Assembly (NCBI GenBank): GCA_903832475.1
Contig: CAILBQ010000674.1
Span: 1 to 32,409 of the forward strand
Direction: 5' to 3'
Length of the DNA stretch: 32,409 nt
DNA from: an uncultured Acidobacteriota bacterium
Lineage (GTDB): Bacteria > Acidobacteriota > Terriglobia > Terriglobales > Acidobacteriaceae
The notes under the pieces are model-generated. The model was given only the letters and a program-made list of their open reading frames with translations. It was not told where the DNA came from and ran no database searches. A program made the translations under genes and the position numbers. Positions 12,697 to 23,893 of the stretch are shown here, piece after piece (within the stretch, counting starts at the first letter, position 1; each line of letters begins with the position of its first letter).

Positions 12697-13345
12697 AGTC
12701 ATGGATCATCGCGCGGCGATCCTGGGGAGTATCCGAAAGGCGCTGGGGCAAGCTTCTTCAAAGGATGCGATTGCGGAGGAGTATGCGGCGATTCCGCGGA
12801 CCTACACGAAGACGGGCGGGATGGAACGTGCCGCGCTGCTCGCTCATTTTGAGGAGCGGCTGGTGGAGTATGACGCCGGGGTGTATCGCGCTGCAAAGGA
12901 TGGGATTGCAGCGAAGGTGGCGGAGATTTTGACGGCGCGGGGCAAGCCGGGGCTGACGTTGCCGGAGGGCGTTCCCGCGGAGTGGCTGCCGGAGGGGTTT
13001 TCGTTTGAGGTTGCTGGGCTGCAGGCGCTGGAGTTGGACAAGACGCCGGGTGTGCTGACGGGCTGCACGGTGGCGATCGCAGAGACGGGGTCGATTGTCC
13101 TGCAAAATGCGGCGGCGCAGGGGGCGAGGATCCTTTCGCTGGTGCCGGACTATCACTTGTGCGTGGTGTTTGCGGAGCAGGTGGTGCTTACGGTGCCGGA
13201 GGCGTTTGCGCGGCTGGAAGGGACTTCGACGCTGCCGACGACGTTTGTGTCGGGGCCTTCGGCGACCGCGGATATCGAGATGACGCGGATCAAGGGTGTG
13301 CATGGGCCGCGGTTTTTGGATGTGCTGATCGTGGTGGAGGCTTAG
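12689..13345 (+). CDS. lutC: Lactate utilization protein LutC (LUD domain)
   Basis: LTGCTVAIAETGSIVLQNAAAQGARILSLVPDYHLCVV and GPSATADIEMTRIKGVHGPRFLDVLIV are LutC/YkgG hallmarks. The ORF track starts at 12659, but ATG 12689 (MAEVMDH) with an 8-bp overlap of lutB is more plausible. Confidence 0.92.
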   Translation: MAEVMDHRAAILGSIRKALGQASSKDAIAEEYAAIPRTYTKTGGMERAALLAHFEERLVEYDAGVYRAAKDGIAAKVAEILTARGKPGLTLPEGVPAEWLPEGFSFEVAGLQALELDKTPGVLTGCTVAIAETGSIVLQNAAAQGARILSLVPDYHLCVVFAEQVVLTVPEAFARLEGTSTLPTTFVSGPSATADIEMTRIKGVHGPRFLDVLIVVEA

Positions 13346-13350
13346 GCGAG

Positions 13351-13460
13351 AAGCAGATTCCCCTGAGGGGAATGACAAAAGAAAAGCAAGGGCAAAAACA
13401 AACGCAGGTCCTTCGACCTCGTTCGGCAAAAAACCGCCGAACTACGCTCAGGATGACCCC
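13351..13460. repeat. Intergenic palindromic repeat-like tract: ATTCCCCTGAGGGGAAT plus a GTTCGGC...GCCGAAC element ending CTCAGGATGACC
   Basis: Perfect inverted repeat 13357-13373 (8-bp arms, 1-nt centre). Second inverted repeat 13421-13427/13436-13442 inside GGTCCTTCGACCTCGTTCGGC...GCCGAACTACGCTCAGGATGACC. Confidence 0.65.
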
Positions 13461-13489
13461 ATCTTTCGCGTGCAGGTTGTTAACGGGCG

Positions 13490-14818
13490 TTAGCTGCCGG
13501 TGACGAGGTCGTTGCGCGGGACGAGTAGCTGGATGATGGCGAGGGCGACCAGGTAGGCGGTTCCGGCGACGAGGAAGATGGCGCTGTAGGAGTGGGTTTT
13601 TTGCAAGACGAGGCCGACGATCCAGGCGGCGAGCATGCCGCCGACGGCGCCTCCGAAGCCGGCGAATCCTGTGACTGATCCGATGAAGGATTTGGGGAAC
13701 ATGTCGGAGGCCAGGGTATAGATGTTCGCGGACCAGCCCTGGTGGGCGGCGGCGGCGAGGCTGATGACCGCGATGGCCATCCACAGGGTGTGGATGATGC
13801 CGATGCAAGTGATCGGCGTAACGCAGAGGGCGCAGGCCAGCATGGCGAAGCGGCGCGCGGCCTTGATGCTCATGCCCACGCGGATAAATTGTGCGGGAAG
13901 CCATCCGCCGAAGACGCTGCCGATGCAGGCGGCGACGTAGATGACGATGATGGGCGCGGCCAGACCCGTGACCTTGAGTCCGTAGTCAGCGGCAAAGTAT
14001 TTAGGCAGCCAGAAGAGTAGGAACCACCAGACCGGGTCGGTGAGCCCTTTGCCGATGAGCAGAGCCCACGACTGGCGGTAGACGAGAAGGCGTCTCCACG
14101 GGACCTTGGTGAGGACGTCGGCGGCGTCCGAGCGAATGTGAAGGAGTTCCGGTTCGGAGCAGCCACTGTGATCGGCGGGGCTGCGGTAGGTGGTGTACCA
14201 GACGATCAGCCAGATGCTGCTGAAGCAGCCGGTGAAGACGAAGGCCCATTGCCAGCCGAGGTGCGTGGCTACCCAGGGGACGGTGAGCGGGACGAGGATG
14301 GCTCCGACGCTGGTGCCGCTGTTGAAGAGGCCGGTGGCGAGGGCGCGCTCGCGCTTGGGAAACCATTCGGCGACGGTCTTGATGGCGGCGGGGAAGTTGC
14401 CGGATTCGCCGAGGCCGAGGAAGAAGCGGCAGATGCCGAAGGTGAGGGCGGTGCGGGCGAAGGCGTGGCTGATCGCGGAGAGGCTCCACAGGCCGATGGC
14501 GAGGGCGTAGCCGAGGCGGACGCCGATCTTGTCGATGATGCCGCCGGCCACGAGCAGGCCGATGGCGTAGGCGGCCTGGAAGGCGACGACGATGTAGCCG
14601 TACTGGAGCTCGGTCCAGCCAATCTTGGTCTGCAGCAGGGGGGCGAGGAAGCTGAGGACCTGGCGGTCCATGTAGTTGATGGTGTTGGCGAAGAAGAGCA
14701 GGGCGCAGATGCGCCAGCGGATGCTGGTCATTTTTTCATTCGCGAGGAAGAGACGCTCGCGGATGCTGGTTGCGGGTTCGGCGGGCATGATGGGCTCGGG
14801 CGTGACGGGCTCGGGCAT
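13490..14818 (-). CDS. exuT: MFS transporter, ACS family, hexuronate transporter-like (ExuT)
   Basis: IRWRICALLFFANTINYMDRQVLSFLAPLLQTKIGWTELQYGYIV, LFNSGTSVGAILVPLTVPW, adjacent to uxaC. Start chosen at ATG 14818 (MPEPVTP), 1 nt after the uxaC stop; the ORF extends to 14929. Confidence 0.88.
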   Translation of the reverse strand: MPEPVTPEPIMPAEPATSIRERLFLANEKMTSIRWRICALLFFANTINYMDRQVLSFLAPLLQTKIGWTELQYGYIVVAFQAAYAIGLLVAGGIIDKIGVRLGYALAIGLWSLSAISHAFARTALTFGICRFFLGLGESGNFPAAIKTVAEWFPKRERALATGLFNSGTSVGAILVPLTVPWVATHLGWQWAFVFTGCFSSIWLIVWYTTYRSPADHSGCSEPELLHIRSDAADVLTKVPWRRLLVYRQSWALLIGKGLTDPVWWFLLFWLPKYFAADYGLKVTGLAAPIIVIYVAACIGSVFGGWLPAQFIRVGMSIKAARRFAMLACALCVTPITCIGIIHTLWMAIAVISLAAAAHQGWSANIYTLASDMFPKSFIGSVTGFAGFGGAVGGMLAAWIVGLVLQKTHSYSAIFLVAGTAYLVALAIIQLLVPRNDLVTGS

Positions 14819-14819
14819 G

Positions 14820-16268
14820 TCAGGCCTGGGTTCCGGCGAGAATTGTGTTTGCATTCGAAGGCGAGGCGGCGGGCAGGTTGAAGTAGCGGGCCGCGTTCGA
14901 GAAGCAGATGTCTTTGACCATGTTGCCAACCAGAGCGGGGTCGTTGGGGAGCAGGCCTTTTTCCATTTCGCTGCCGAGGAGGTTGCAGAGGACGCGGCGG
15001 AAGTATTCGTGGCGCGGGTAGGAGAGGAAGGAGCGTGAGTCGGTGACCATGCCGACGAAGCGGGAGAGCAGGCCGACGTTGGAGAGCGCGTTCAACTGCA
15101 GTTCGATGCCGTCCTTCTGGTCGAGAAACCACCAGCCGCTGCCGAACTGGACTTTCCCGGGAATGCCTTTCTCGGAAAAGCTGCCGATGAGGGTGGCGAA
15201 GGCGTAGTTCTGAAGCGGGTTGGAATTGTAGACGATGGTGCGAGGCAGGGAGCTGTGCTCGTCAAGGCGATCGAGGAAGCGGGCCAGGGCGTTGAGCTGC
15301 AGCGACTCGCCCATGGTGTCGAAGCCGGTGTCGGGGCCATGGACGCGGAAGGCGCGGGTGTTGGCGTTGCGCAGGGCGCCGAGGTGGAGCTGCATGGTCC
15401 AGCCGAGGTTGGCATAGTGCTGGCCGAGGAAGAACATCAGGTAACTGGCGAAGGCGCGGTGGTCGTCAGGGCTGGCGGCGTGGCCGTGGCGGGCCTGGTC
15501 GTAAATGGCGATGGCTTTCGATTCGGAGCACTCGTCGGCGTAAGAGATGTCGAGGCCGTGATCGGAAAGGCGGCAGCCGGCGGCGTGGAAGTCTTCGAGG
15601 CGCTGCTGCAGGGCGCGGAGGAAGCTGTAGAAAGAGTCGATGGGCTGGTGGCTGGCCTGGGCGAGGCGGTCGATCCACTGGTTGAAGGCTTCCGGGGTGT
15701 GGACGCGCAGGGCGGCGTCGGGACGGAAGGTTGGCAGCACGCGAGTGGACAGGCCGGAACTGGCGATCTGGGAGTGGTAGACGAGCGCGTCGGTGGGGTC
15801 GTCTGTGGTGCAGATGGTGTCGACGGAGAACTTTTTCAGCAGGGGGTGAACGTCGAGGATGCCGGATTCGAGGACGGCATTGGCCTGTTCCCAGATGCGC
15901 GGCGCGGAGTCGGCGTTGAGAGTTTCGCTGATGCCGAAGTAGCGGTCTAGTTCGAGGTGAGTCCAGTGGTAGAGCGGGTTGCGCAGGGTGTAGGGGACGG
16001 TCGCGGCCCAGGCCAGAAATTTCTCGTAGGGTGGGGCGTTGCCGGTGCAGAGGTCTTCGGAGAGGCCATTGGCGCGCATGGCTCGCCACTTGTAGTGATC
16101 GCCTTCCAGCCAGATTTCGTGCAGGTTGCGGAAATGGCGGTTCTGGGCGATTTCCTTGACCGGCAGATGGCAGTGGTAATCGAAGATGGGCTGCGGGGCG
16201 GCGTATTCGGTGTAGAGATGACGCGCGGTTTCCGTTTCGAGAAGGAAGCCGGGATGGATGAAGGACAT
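14820..16268 (-). CDS. uxaC: Glucuronate isomerase
   Basis: 482 aa. FDYHCHLPVKEIAQNRHFRNLHEIWLEGDHYKWRAMRANG, TTDDPTDALVYH, MVTDSRSFLSYPRHEYFRRVLCNLLG. Confidence 0.97.
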   Translation of the reverse strand: MSFIHPGFLLETETARHLYTEYAAPQPIFDYHCHLPVKEIAQNRHFRNLHEIWLEGDHYKWRAMRANGLSEDLCTGNAPPYEKFLAWAATVPYTLRNPLYHWTHLELDRYFGISETLNADSAPRIWEQANAVLESGILDVHPLLKKFSVDTICTTDDPTDALVYHSQIASSGLSTRVLPTFRPDAALRVHTPEAFNQWIDRLAQASHQPIDSFYSFLRALQQRLEDFHAAGCRLSDHGLDISYADECSESKAIAIYDQARHGHAASPDDHRAFASYLMFFLGQHYANLGWTMQLHLGALRNANTRAFRVHGPDTGFDTMGESLQLNALARFLDRLDEHSSLPRTIVYNSNPLQNYAFATLIGSFSEKGIPGKVQFGSGWWFLDQKDGIELQLNALSNVGLLSRFVGMVTDSRSFLSYPRHEYFRRVLCNLLGSEMEKGLLPNDPALVGNMVKDICFSNAARYFNLPAASPSNANTILAGTQA

Positions 16269-16366
16269 TGTTTCCTCCGAACAGTGATGTCGCAGGGCGG
16301 ACCAGATTCAGCGGCGGCGACGAGCCAGACCAGTATCGTTCGAGAGGGCCAAACTACGCTAATGCC

Positions 16367-17542
16367 TTAGGCCAGGGCTTCGACGGCGGTGAGGACGCCG
16401 CGGAGTTCGGCGAGGCCTTTGAGACGGCCGACGGCTGGGTAACCGGGGACGGCGGTGCGTTCAAGGTCGGTGAGGATCTTGTTGCCGTGGTCGGCGCGGA
16501 AGGGAATGGGGATGGGGTCGCCGGCGGCGGTGCGGCGGCGTTGTTCGAGGACCAGCTCTTTCATGAGGCCGACAATGTTGACGTCGCCCGCCAGGTGCGG
16601 CGCTTCGTGGAAGGCGTCGCGGTCCGGTTCCTGTTTGGTGGAGCGGAGGTGGACGAAGTATATGCGCGGGGCGAGGCGGCGGATCATGTCGACGAGCGGG
16701 TTGTCGAGGCGGGCTCCGAGAGAGCCGGAGCAAAAGGTGATGCCGTTGGATGGCTCGGGGGTCTGGGCGAGGAGGAATTCGAGGTCGGCGAGTGTGCTGG
16801 CGATGCGGGGCAGGCCGAGGAGCGGACGGGGCGGGTCGTCGGGATGGATGCAGAGGCGGACGCCGGCTTCTTCCGCAGCGGGACAGACAGCGCGGAGGAA
16901 TTCGCCGAGGTTGGCGCGCAGGCCGTCGCGGCCGATGTCGCCGTAGCTGGCAATGGCTTGGCGGACGTAGTCGAGGGTGTAGACCTCGGTGGTGCCGGGC
17001 AGGCCGGCGAGGACGGTGCGGGTGAGCGTGGCCTGCTGCGAAGGGCTCAAGGCGTCGAGAAGGACGCGGGCGTTGCGCTGCTGGTCGGTGGTCCAGTCGG
17101 ACTCGGCGTGGGGGCGCTGGAGGATGAAGAGGTCGAAGGCGGCCAGCGAGAGGGCATCGAAGCGGAGAGCTAGAGCGCCGTCGGGAAGCGGGTATTCGAG
17201 GTCGGTGCGCAGCCAGTCGAGCACCGGCATGAAGTTATAGCAGACGGTGGAGATGCCGCAGGCGGCGAGGTTGCGCAGGGTCTGGCGGTAGTTGTCAATG
17301 TGGCGCTGCCATTGAGGGCCGCGCTTCTTGATGTCTTCGCTCACGTTGACGCTTTCGACGACGGACCAGGTGAGGCCGTCAGCGGCGACGATGTTCTGGC
17401 GTTCGCGGATGGCTTCGACGGGCCAGAGTTCGCCGGGAGGGATGTCGTGCAGGGCGGTGACGATGCCGGTGGCGCCGGCCTGGCGGGCGTCGGCGAGGGT
17501 GACGGCGTCGCGTGGTCCGAACCAGCGCCAGGTTTGTTCCAT
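16367..17542 (-). CDS. uxuA: Mannonate dehydratase
   Basis: MEQTWRWFGPRDAVTLADARQAGATGIVTALHDIPPGELWPVEAIRERQ, GISTVCYNFMPVLDWLRTDL, CIHPDDPPRPLLGLPRI, NGITFCSGSLGAR, RADHGNKILTDL. Confidence 0.97.
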   Translation of the reverse strand: MEQTWRWFGPRDAVTLADARQAGATGIVTALHDIPPGELWPVEAIRERQNIVAADGLTWSVVESVNVSEDIKKRGPQWQRHIDNYRQTLRNLAACGISTVCYNFMPVLDWLRTDLEYPLPDGALALRFDALSLAAFDLFILQRPHAESDWTTDQQRNARVLLDALSPSQQATLTRTVLAGLPGTTEVYTLDYVRQAIASYGDIGRDGLRANLGEFLRAVCPAAEEAGVRLCIHPDDPPRPLLGLPRIASTLADLEFLLAQTPEPSNGITFCSGSLGARLDNPLVDMIRRLAPRIYFVHLRSTKQEPDRDAFHEAPHLAGDVNIVGLMKELVLEQRRRTAAGDPIPIPFRADHGNKILTDLERTAVPGYPAVGRLKGLAELRGVLTAVEALA

Positions 17543-17573
17543 TTCGATGCTCTCCCGTGGCCGAGGTCGATCC

Positions 17574-17963
17574 TCAGGCCGATTCGAGGATCAGGTTGGA
17601 GTATTGGGTGGTGTCGCCGGTGCGGATGAGGCCGATGGCGTTGGGGACGCGGCGCTTGAGCTCGATGTGCGGCTCGTAGGTGATGGGGATACCAAGCAGA
17701 GCGGCATCGAGCTGGTCGGTGACGTCGGGGGTATTTTCTGCGAGGAATTCGGCGGCGGCGTAGACCTGCCCGATCACGAAATTGTCCTTGATGGCGCGGA
17801 GGACGTCGATGACTTTGGGGATGTCGTCTACGAGGGAGATGTCGACGGTTTCAATCTGCGGCCAGTAGGGGAATCCGCGATCGGCGATGACCAGCGTGTT
17901 GGTATGGCGCACGCGACAGAGCAGGGCGTTGATGGCGGGATTGAGGATGCCGGCTTTCAGCAT
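17574..17963 (-). CDS. RbsD/FucU family protein (predicted sugar mutarotase/pyranase)
   Basis: From ATG 17963: MLKAGILNPAINALLCRVRHTNTLVIADRGFPYWPQIETVDISL ... NAIGLIRTGDTTQYSNLIL aligns by eye with RbsD (GH-TDTLV-D-G-P; IRSGE-PYANIIL). ORF extends to 18065, but the upstream residues are not RbsD-like. Confidence 0.88.
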   Translation of the reverse strand: MLKAGILNPAINALLCRVRHTNTLVIADRGFPYWPQIETVDISLVDDIPKVIDVLRAIKDNFVIGQVYAAAEFLAENTPDVTDQLDAALLGIPITYEPHIELKRRVPNAIGLIRTGDTTQYSNLILESA

Positions 17964-17979
17964 GGCGACTCCGGAAGGG

Positions 17980-19650
17980 TCATAGCGAAACTCCGCGCTT
18001 CCAGGGGATGAAGTCGTCCTGGCGAAGGTCTTCGGCCTTGGTGTGGGTCTTGCCGCTGGCGACATCGATGACCAGGTTCAAGATGGCCTCGCCCATTTGA
18101 GGAATCGTGCTTTCACCGCGGATGACGGCGCCGGTATCAATGTCGATGATGTCGGACATGCGTTCGGCAAGGATGGTGTTAGTGGAGAGCTTAATGACCG
18201 GGGTGATGGGATTGCCGGTGGGGGTGCCGAGGCCGGTGGTGAAGAGGACGACGGTAGCGCCAGCGCCGGCCTGAGCGGTGACGGCTTCGACATCGTTGCC
18301 GGGAGTGCATTGCAGGTTGAGGCCGGGCTTTTGGATGTATTCGGGATAGTCGAGGACGCCGGCGACGGGCGAGGTGCCGCCTTTGCGGGCTGCGCCTGCG
18401 GACTTCATCGCGTCCGTGAGCAGGCCGTCGCGGATGTTGCCGGGAGATGGATTCATTTCGAAGCCGGAGAAGACGGCCTTGGCGCGGGCTTCGTACTTGC
18501 GCATGAGCTCGATGAAGCGATCGCCGGTTGCGTCGTCGACGGCGCGGTTGATGAGGTTTTGCTCGGAGCCGCAGAGTTCGGGGAATTCAGAGAGCAGCGT
18601 CTTGCCGCCAAGCGCGGCGAGGAGGTCGGAGACGTGGCCAATGGCGGGGTTGGCGCTGATGCCGGAAAATCCGTCCGATCCGCCGCATTTGAGGCCGACG
18701 GTCAGCTTGGAGAGCGGGGCGGGCTGGCGCTCGATCTTATTGGCTTCGACGAGGCCGTGGAAGGTCTGCTGGATGGCGTCTGAGAGCATCTGCGATTCGA
18801 GGCCGGACTTCTGCTGGTCGAAGATATAGAGCGGCTTCGAGAAGTTTGGGTCGCGGAGTTTGAGCTCTTCCTGGAGGTCGGAGATCTGGGCGTTCTGGCA
18901 GCCGAGGCTGAGGATGGTGGCGCCGGCGACGTTGGGGTTGTGGATGTAGCCGGCGAGCAGTCCGCAGAGGGCGCGGGAGTCTTCGCGGGTGCCTCCGCAG
19001 CCGAGCTGGTGGAGGAGGAATTTGATGCCGTCGACATTGGGGAATATGCGAGCGGGAGCCGGCGCAGGATCGGGGACGGGTTTCGTAGCGGACTTGCGAA
19101 ATTCATCGAGCAAGGTCCGGACCTGCTGGCGATAGCGCCTGGGGCGGCCGTAGCCGAGTTCTTCTTCAAAGGCTTCGCGGAGGGCGTCGACGTTGCGGTT
19201 TTCGCAGAAGACCAGCGGGATGACCAGCCAGTAGTTGCGCGTGCCGACCTGGCCGTCGGCGCGGTGATAGCCGAGGAAGGTGCGGTCGCGGAAGGCGGAG
19301 ACGTCAGGGGCGGACCAGTGGTATTCGACTGCCTTGGCGTGGAAGGGCGCGGCGTCATGGGCGACGTTGGCGGTTGAGAGCAGACCGGCGAACGGGATGG
19401 GCTGGCGGGCGCGGCCCACGGTCACGCCGTACATGCGGATCTCGTCGCCCACTGCAAAGGCCTGCATGGCGAACTTGTGCTTGGCGGGGACAGGTCCGGG
19501 AAGCGTGTAGGAAACGCCGTTGTGGGTGACGGATTCGCCGGCGGACAGGTCGGCCAAAGCGACCAGGACGTTGTCGCGCGGATCAAGCTGGATTGCCTGG
19601 GGAGTGTTCACGGAACTCTCTGCTGGATGGGATGCGATGATGCCGGCCAC
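17980..19650 (-). CDS. uxaA: Altronate dehydratase (UxaA, with N-terminal SAF-like domain)
   Basis: FLGYHRADGQVGTRNYWLVIPLVFCENRNV, LGCQNAQI, VGLKCGGSDGFSGISANPAIGHVSDLLAALGGKTLLSEFPELCGSEQNLI, VLFTTGLGTPTGNPITPVIKLSTN. Exact start is uncertain (GTG 19611 is an alternative). Confidence 0.95.
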   Translation of the reverse strand: MAGIIASHPAESSVNTPQAIQLDPRDNVLVALADLSAGESVTHNGVSYTLPGPVPAKHKFAMQAFAVGDEIRMYGVTVGRARQPIPFAGLLSTANVAHDAAPFHAKAVEYHWSAPDVSAFRDRTFLGYHRADGQVGTRNYWLVIPLVFCENRNVDALREAFEEELGYGRPRRYRQQVRTLLDEFRKSATKPVPDPAPAPARIFPNVDGIKFLLHQLGCGGTREDSRALCGLLAGYIHNPNVAGATILSLGCQNAQISDLQEELKLRDPNFSKPLYIFDQQKSGLESQMLSDAIQQTFHGLVEANKIERQPAPLSKLTVGLKCGGSDGFSGISANPAIGHVSDLLAALGGKTLLSEFPELCGSEQNLINRAVDDATGDRFIELMRKYEARAKAVFSGFEMNPSPGNIRDGLLTDAMKSAGAARKGGTSPVAGVLDYPEYIQKPGLNLQCTPGNDVEAVTAQAGAGATVVLFTTGLGTPTGNPITPVIKLSTNTILAERMSDIIDIDTGAVIRGESTIPQMGEAILNLVIDVASGKTHTKAEDLRQDDFIPWKRGVSL

Positions 19651-19862
19651 CCAAGTAATCTACCACTCCCGCGGACCACCGGACACGGGGGCGGAGGGCG
19701 GCGAAGCTCGTATCCCGGCGATTCAAGAAAGAAATGTTGTCGGATCGGGTGTCGATCTGGGCGCTACGGAGCATCTTTACGAGTTCCTTACAAAACTATT
19801 AGTCCCCACTCGTGCGCCGCTGCCGAGGATAGAAGGAGTGTTGTCAGAAGGATCGGTCAGGC

Positions 19863-19949
19863 ATGCAGGATTTTTGGATGTTGGTATTGACGGCGGGTTT
19901 TTTTGCGCTGGCATTTGGGTATGTGCGCGGATGCCAGAGGCTGAGGTAG
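19863..19949 (+). CDS. 28-aa predicted single-pass membrane protein upstream of kdpF (not in ORF track)
   Basis: atgcaggatttttggatg...aggtag encodes MQDFWMLVLTAGFFALAFGYVRGCQRLR: one hydrophobic helix with a basic C-terminus, 4 nt before the kdpF ATG. Confidence 0.7.
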   Translation: MQDFWMLVLTAGFFALAFGYVRGCQRLR

Positions 19950-19953
19950 CGAA

Positions 19954-20043
19954 ATGAACGTGGTCACAATCGTGGTGCTGGTGTTGTCGTTCTTGTTGCT
20001 GGGCTACCTGGCGGCGACGCTGTTGTTTCCGGAGAAGTTTTGA
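19954..20043 (+). CDS. kdpF: K+-transporting ATPase subunit KdpF (29 aa, not in ORF track)
   Basis: MNVVTIVVLVLSFLLLGYLAATLLFPEKF matches the KdpF pattern (hydrophobic helix, GYL-ALL-PE-F ending). Its stop precedes the kdpA ATG by 1 nt. Confidence 0.88.
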   Translation: MNVVTIVVLVLSFLLLGYLAATLLFPEKF

Positions 20044-20044
20044 A

Positions 20045-21784
20045 ATGACGAGCAATGGGTGGTTGCAGTTTGCGGTATTTTCCGCGTTGTTGTTGCTTTC
20101 GGTGAAGCCCGTCGGGATTTACCTGGCGAAGGTGCTGGAAGGCGAGCGGACGTGGCTCGATCCTTTGTTGCGGCCGATCGAAAAGCTCATTTACAAGCTG
20201 GGCGGCGTGAATGCCGGCGAAGAGATGAACTGGCGCGAGTATGCGTTTGCACTGCTTGGCTTCTCGGCGGTGAGCATGCTGCTGACCTACATGATGGAGC
20301 GGCTGCAGGGGTGGGGACCGCTGGCGGCAAGCTGGTTGAATCCGCGGAAGCTGGCGGGGGTAGAACAGGCGCTGGCATTCAATACGGCGGCTTCCTTCAC
20401 CACCAACACCAACTGGCAGTCGTATGTGCCCGAAACGACGATGAGCTATCTGACCCAGATGAGCTCGCTGGCGTATCACAACTTCGCCAGTGCGGCGGTG
20501 GGCATCGCGGTCGCGGTGGCGCTGGTGCGCGGCATCAAGCGGATGAGTTCGCCGACGATTGGGAACTTCTGGGTGGATGTGACGCGCAGCATCTTGTACG
20601 TGCTGCTGCCGGGCTGCGCGATCTTTGCGCTGGTGCTGGTGTGGCAGGGCGTGCCGCAGAACTTCCATCCCTACACGCAGGCCACGACGCTGGAGTCGCA
20701 GACGCAGACCATCGCGCAAGGGCCGGTGGCTTCGCAGGAAGCGATCAAGATGCTGGGCACCAATGGCGGCGGATTCTTCAATGCCAACAGCGCGCATCCG
20801 TTTGAGAATCCCACGCCGTTTACGAACCTGCTTGAGATGCTGGCGATCTTTGTGATTCCCGCAGCGCTGACGTTTACGCTGGGACGGTTGACGGGTTCGC
20901 CGGGGCACGGCTGGGCGGTGCTGGCGACCATGTTCATCTTGTTTGCGGTGGGATTCACGACGGTGTACTGGGCCGAATCGCATGCGCATCCGATGATCCA
21001 TGGGGCGCAGCAGGCGGGTACTGCGACTGCACCGGGCGGCAACATGGAAGGCAAGGAAGTGCGCTTCGGGATTGCGCAGACTTCGCTGTTTGCGACGATC
21101 ACGACGGATGCCAGCTGCGGCGCGGTCAACGGCATGCATGACTCCTTCACCGCGCTGGGCGGGATGGTGGTGCTGACCAACATCATGCTGGGCGAGGTGG
21201 TGTTTGGTGGGGTGGGCGCGGGGCTGTACGGCATTCTCATCTTTGTCGTGCTGGCGGTGTTTATTGCTGGACTCATGGTTGGACGCACGCCCGAGTACCT
21301 GGGCAAGAAGATCGAAGCCTATGACGTCAAGATGGCGATGTTGTATGTGCTCATCTTTCCGCTGATCATCCTGGTGCTGACGGCCATCTTTGTGCTGGCG
21401 CCCACGGTCGGGCTGAGCAGTCTCAACAACGCCGGACCGCACGGTCTCACGGAGATTCTCTATGCGTTCACCTCGGCGACGGGCAACAACGGCTCGGGCT
21501 TCGCGGGGCTGAATGCGAACACGTGGTGGTACAACGTGGTGCTGGGCGGGGCCATGCTGGGCGGTCGTTTCCTGATGGTCGTGCCAGTGCTGGCGCTGGC
21601 GGGGAACCTGGCGAGCAAGAAGAGCGTGCCGCCTTCGCCGGGGACTTTTCCAGTGAACGGCGGTCTGTTCACGGTACTGCTGACGGGCGTGATTCTCATT
21701 CTGGGTGCGCTGACGTTCTTCCCGGCGTTGAGCCTGGGTCCGATTCTGGAGCATTTGCTGCTGAAGTCGGGGCAGCTTTTTTAG
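20045..21784 (+). CDS. kdpA: K+-transporting ATPase subunit A
   Basis: 579 aa. [77 protein letters not shown]. Confidence 0.98.
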   Translation: MTSNGWLQFAVFSALLLLSVKPVGIYLAKVLEGERTWLDPLLRPIEKLIYKLGGVNAGEEMNWREYAFALLGFSAVSMLLTYMMERLQGWGPLAASWLNPRKLAGVEQALAFNTAASFTTNTNWQSYVPETTMSYLTQMSSLAYHNFASAAVGIAVAVALVRGIKRMSSPTIGNFWVDVTRSILYVLLPGCAIFALVLVWQGVPQNFHPYTQATTLESQTQTIAQGPVASQEAIKMLGTNGGGFFNANSAHPFENPTPFTNLLEMLAIFVIPAALTFTLGRLTGSPGHGWAVLATMFILFAVGFTTVYWAESHAHPMIHGAQQAGTATAPGGNMEGKEVRFGIAQTSLFATITTDASCGAVNGMHDSFTALGGMVVLTNIMLGEVVFGGVGAGLYGILIFVVLAVFIAGLMVGRTPEYLGKKIEAYDVKMAMLYVLIFPLIILVLTAIFVLAPTVGLSSLNNAGPHGLTEILYAFTSATGNNGSGFAGLNANTWWYNVVLGGAMLGGRFLMVVPVLALAGNLASKKSVPPSPGTFPVNGGLFTVLLTGVILILGALTFFPALSLGPILEHLLLKSGQLF

Positions 21785-21830
21785 GGGTAGATTTGCGAAG
21801 GCATTTGGCGTTGTCCGAGGTAGTTTGAAG

Positions 21831-23864
<2,034 letters not shown>

Positions 23865-23893
23865 CCAGGTCTTAAGAGTTTAGGAGAAACGCT

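Noticed and set aside
19651-19862. Possible c-di-AMP (ydaO-type) riboswitch upstream of kdp
   Set aside because: I could not match the conserved riboswitch core by eye. Left as a computational check only.
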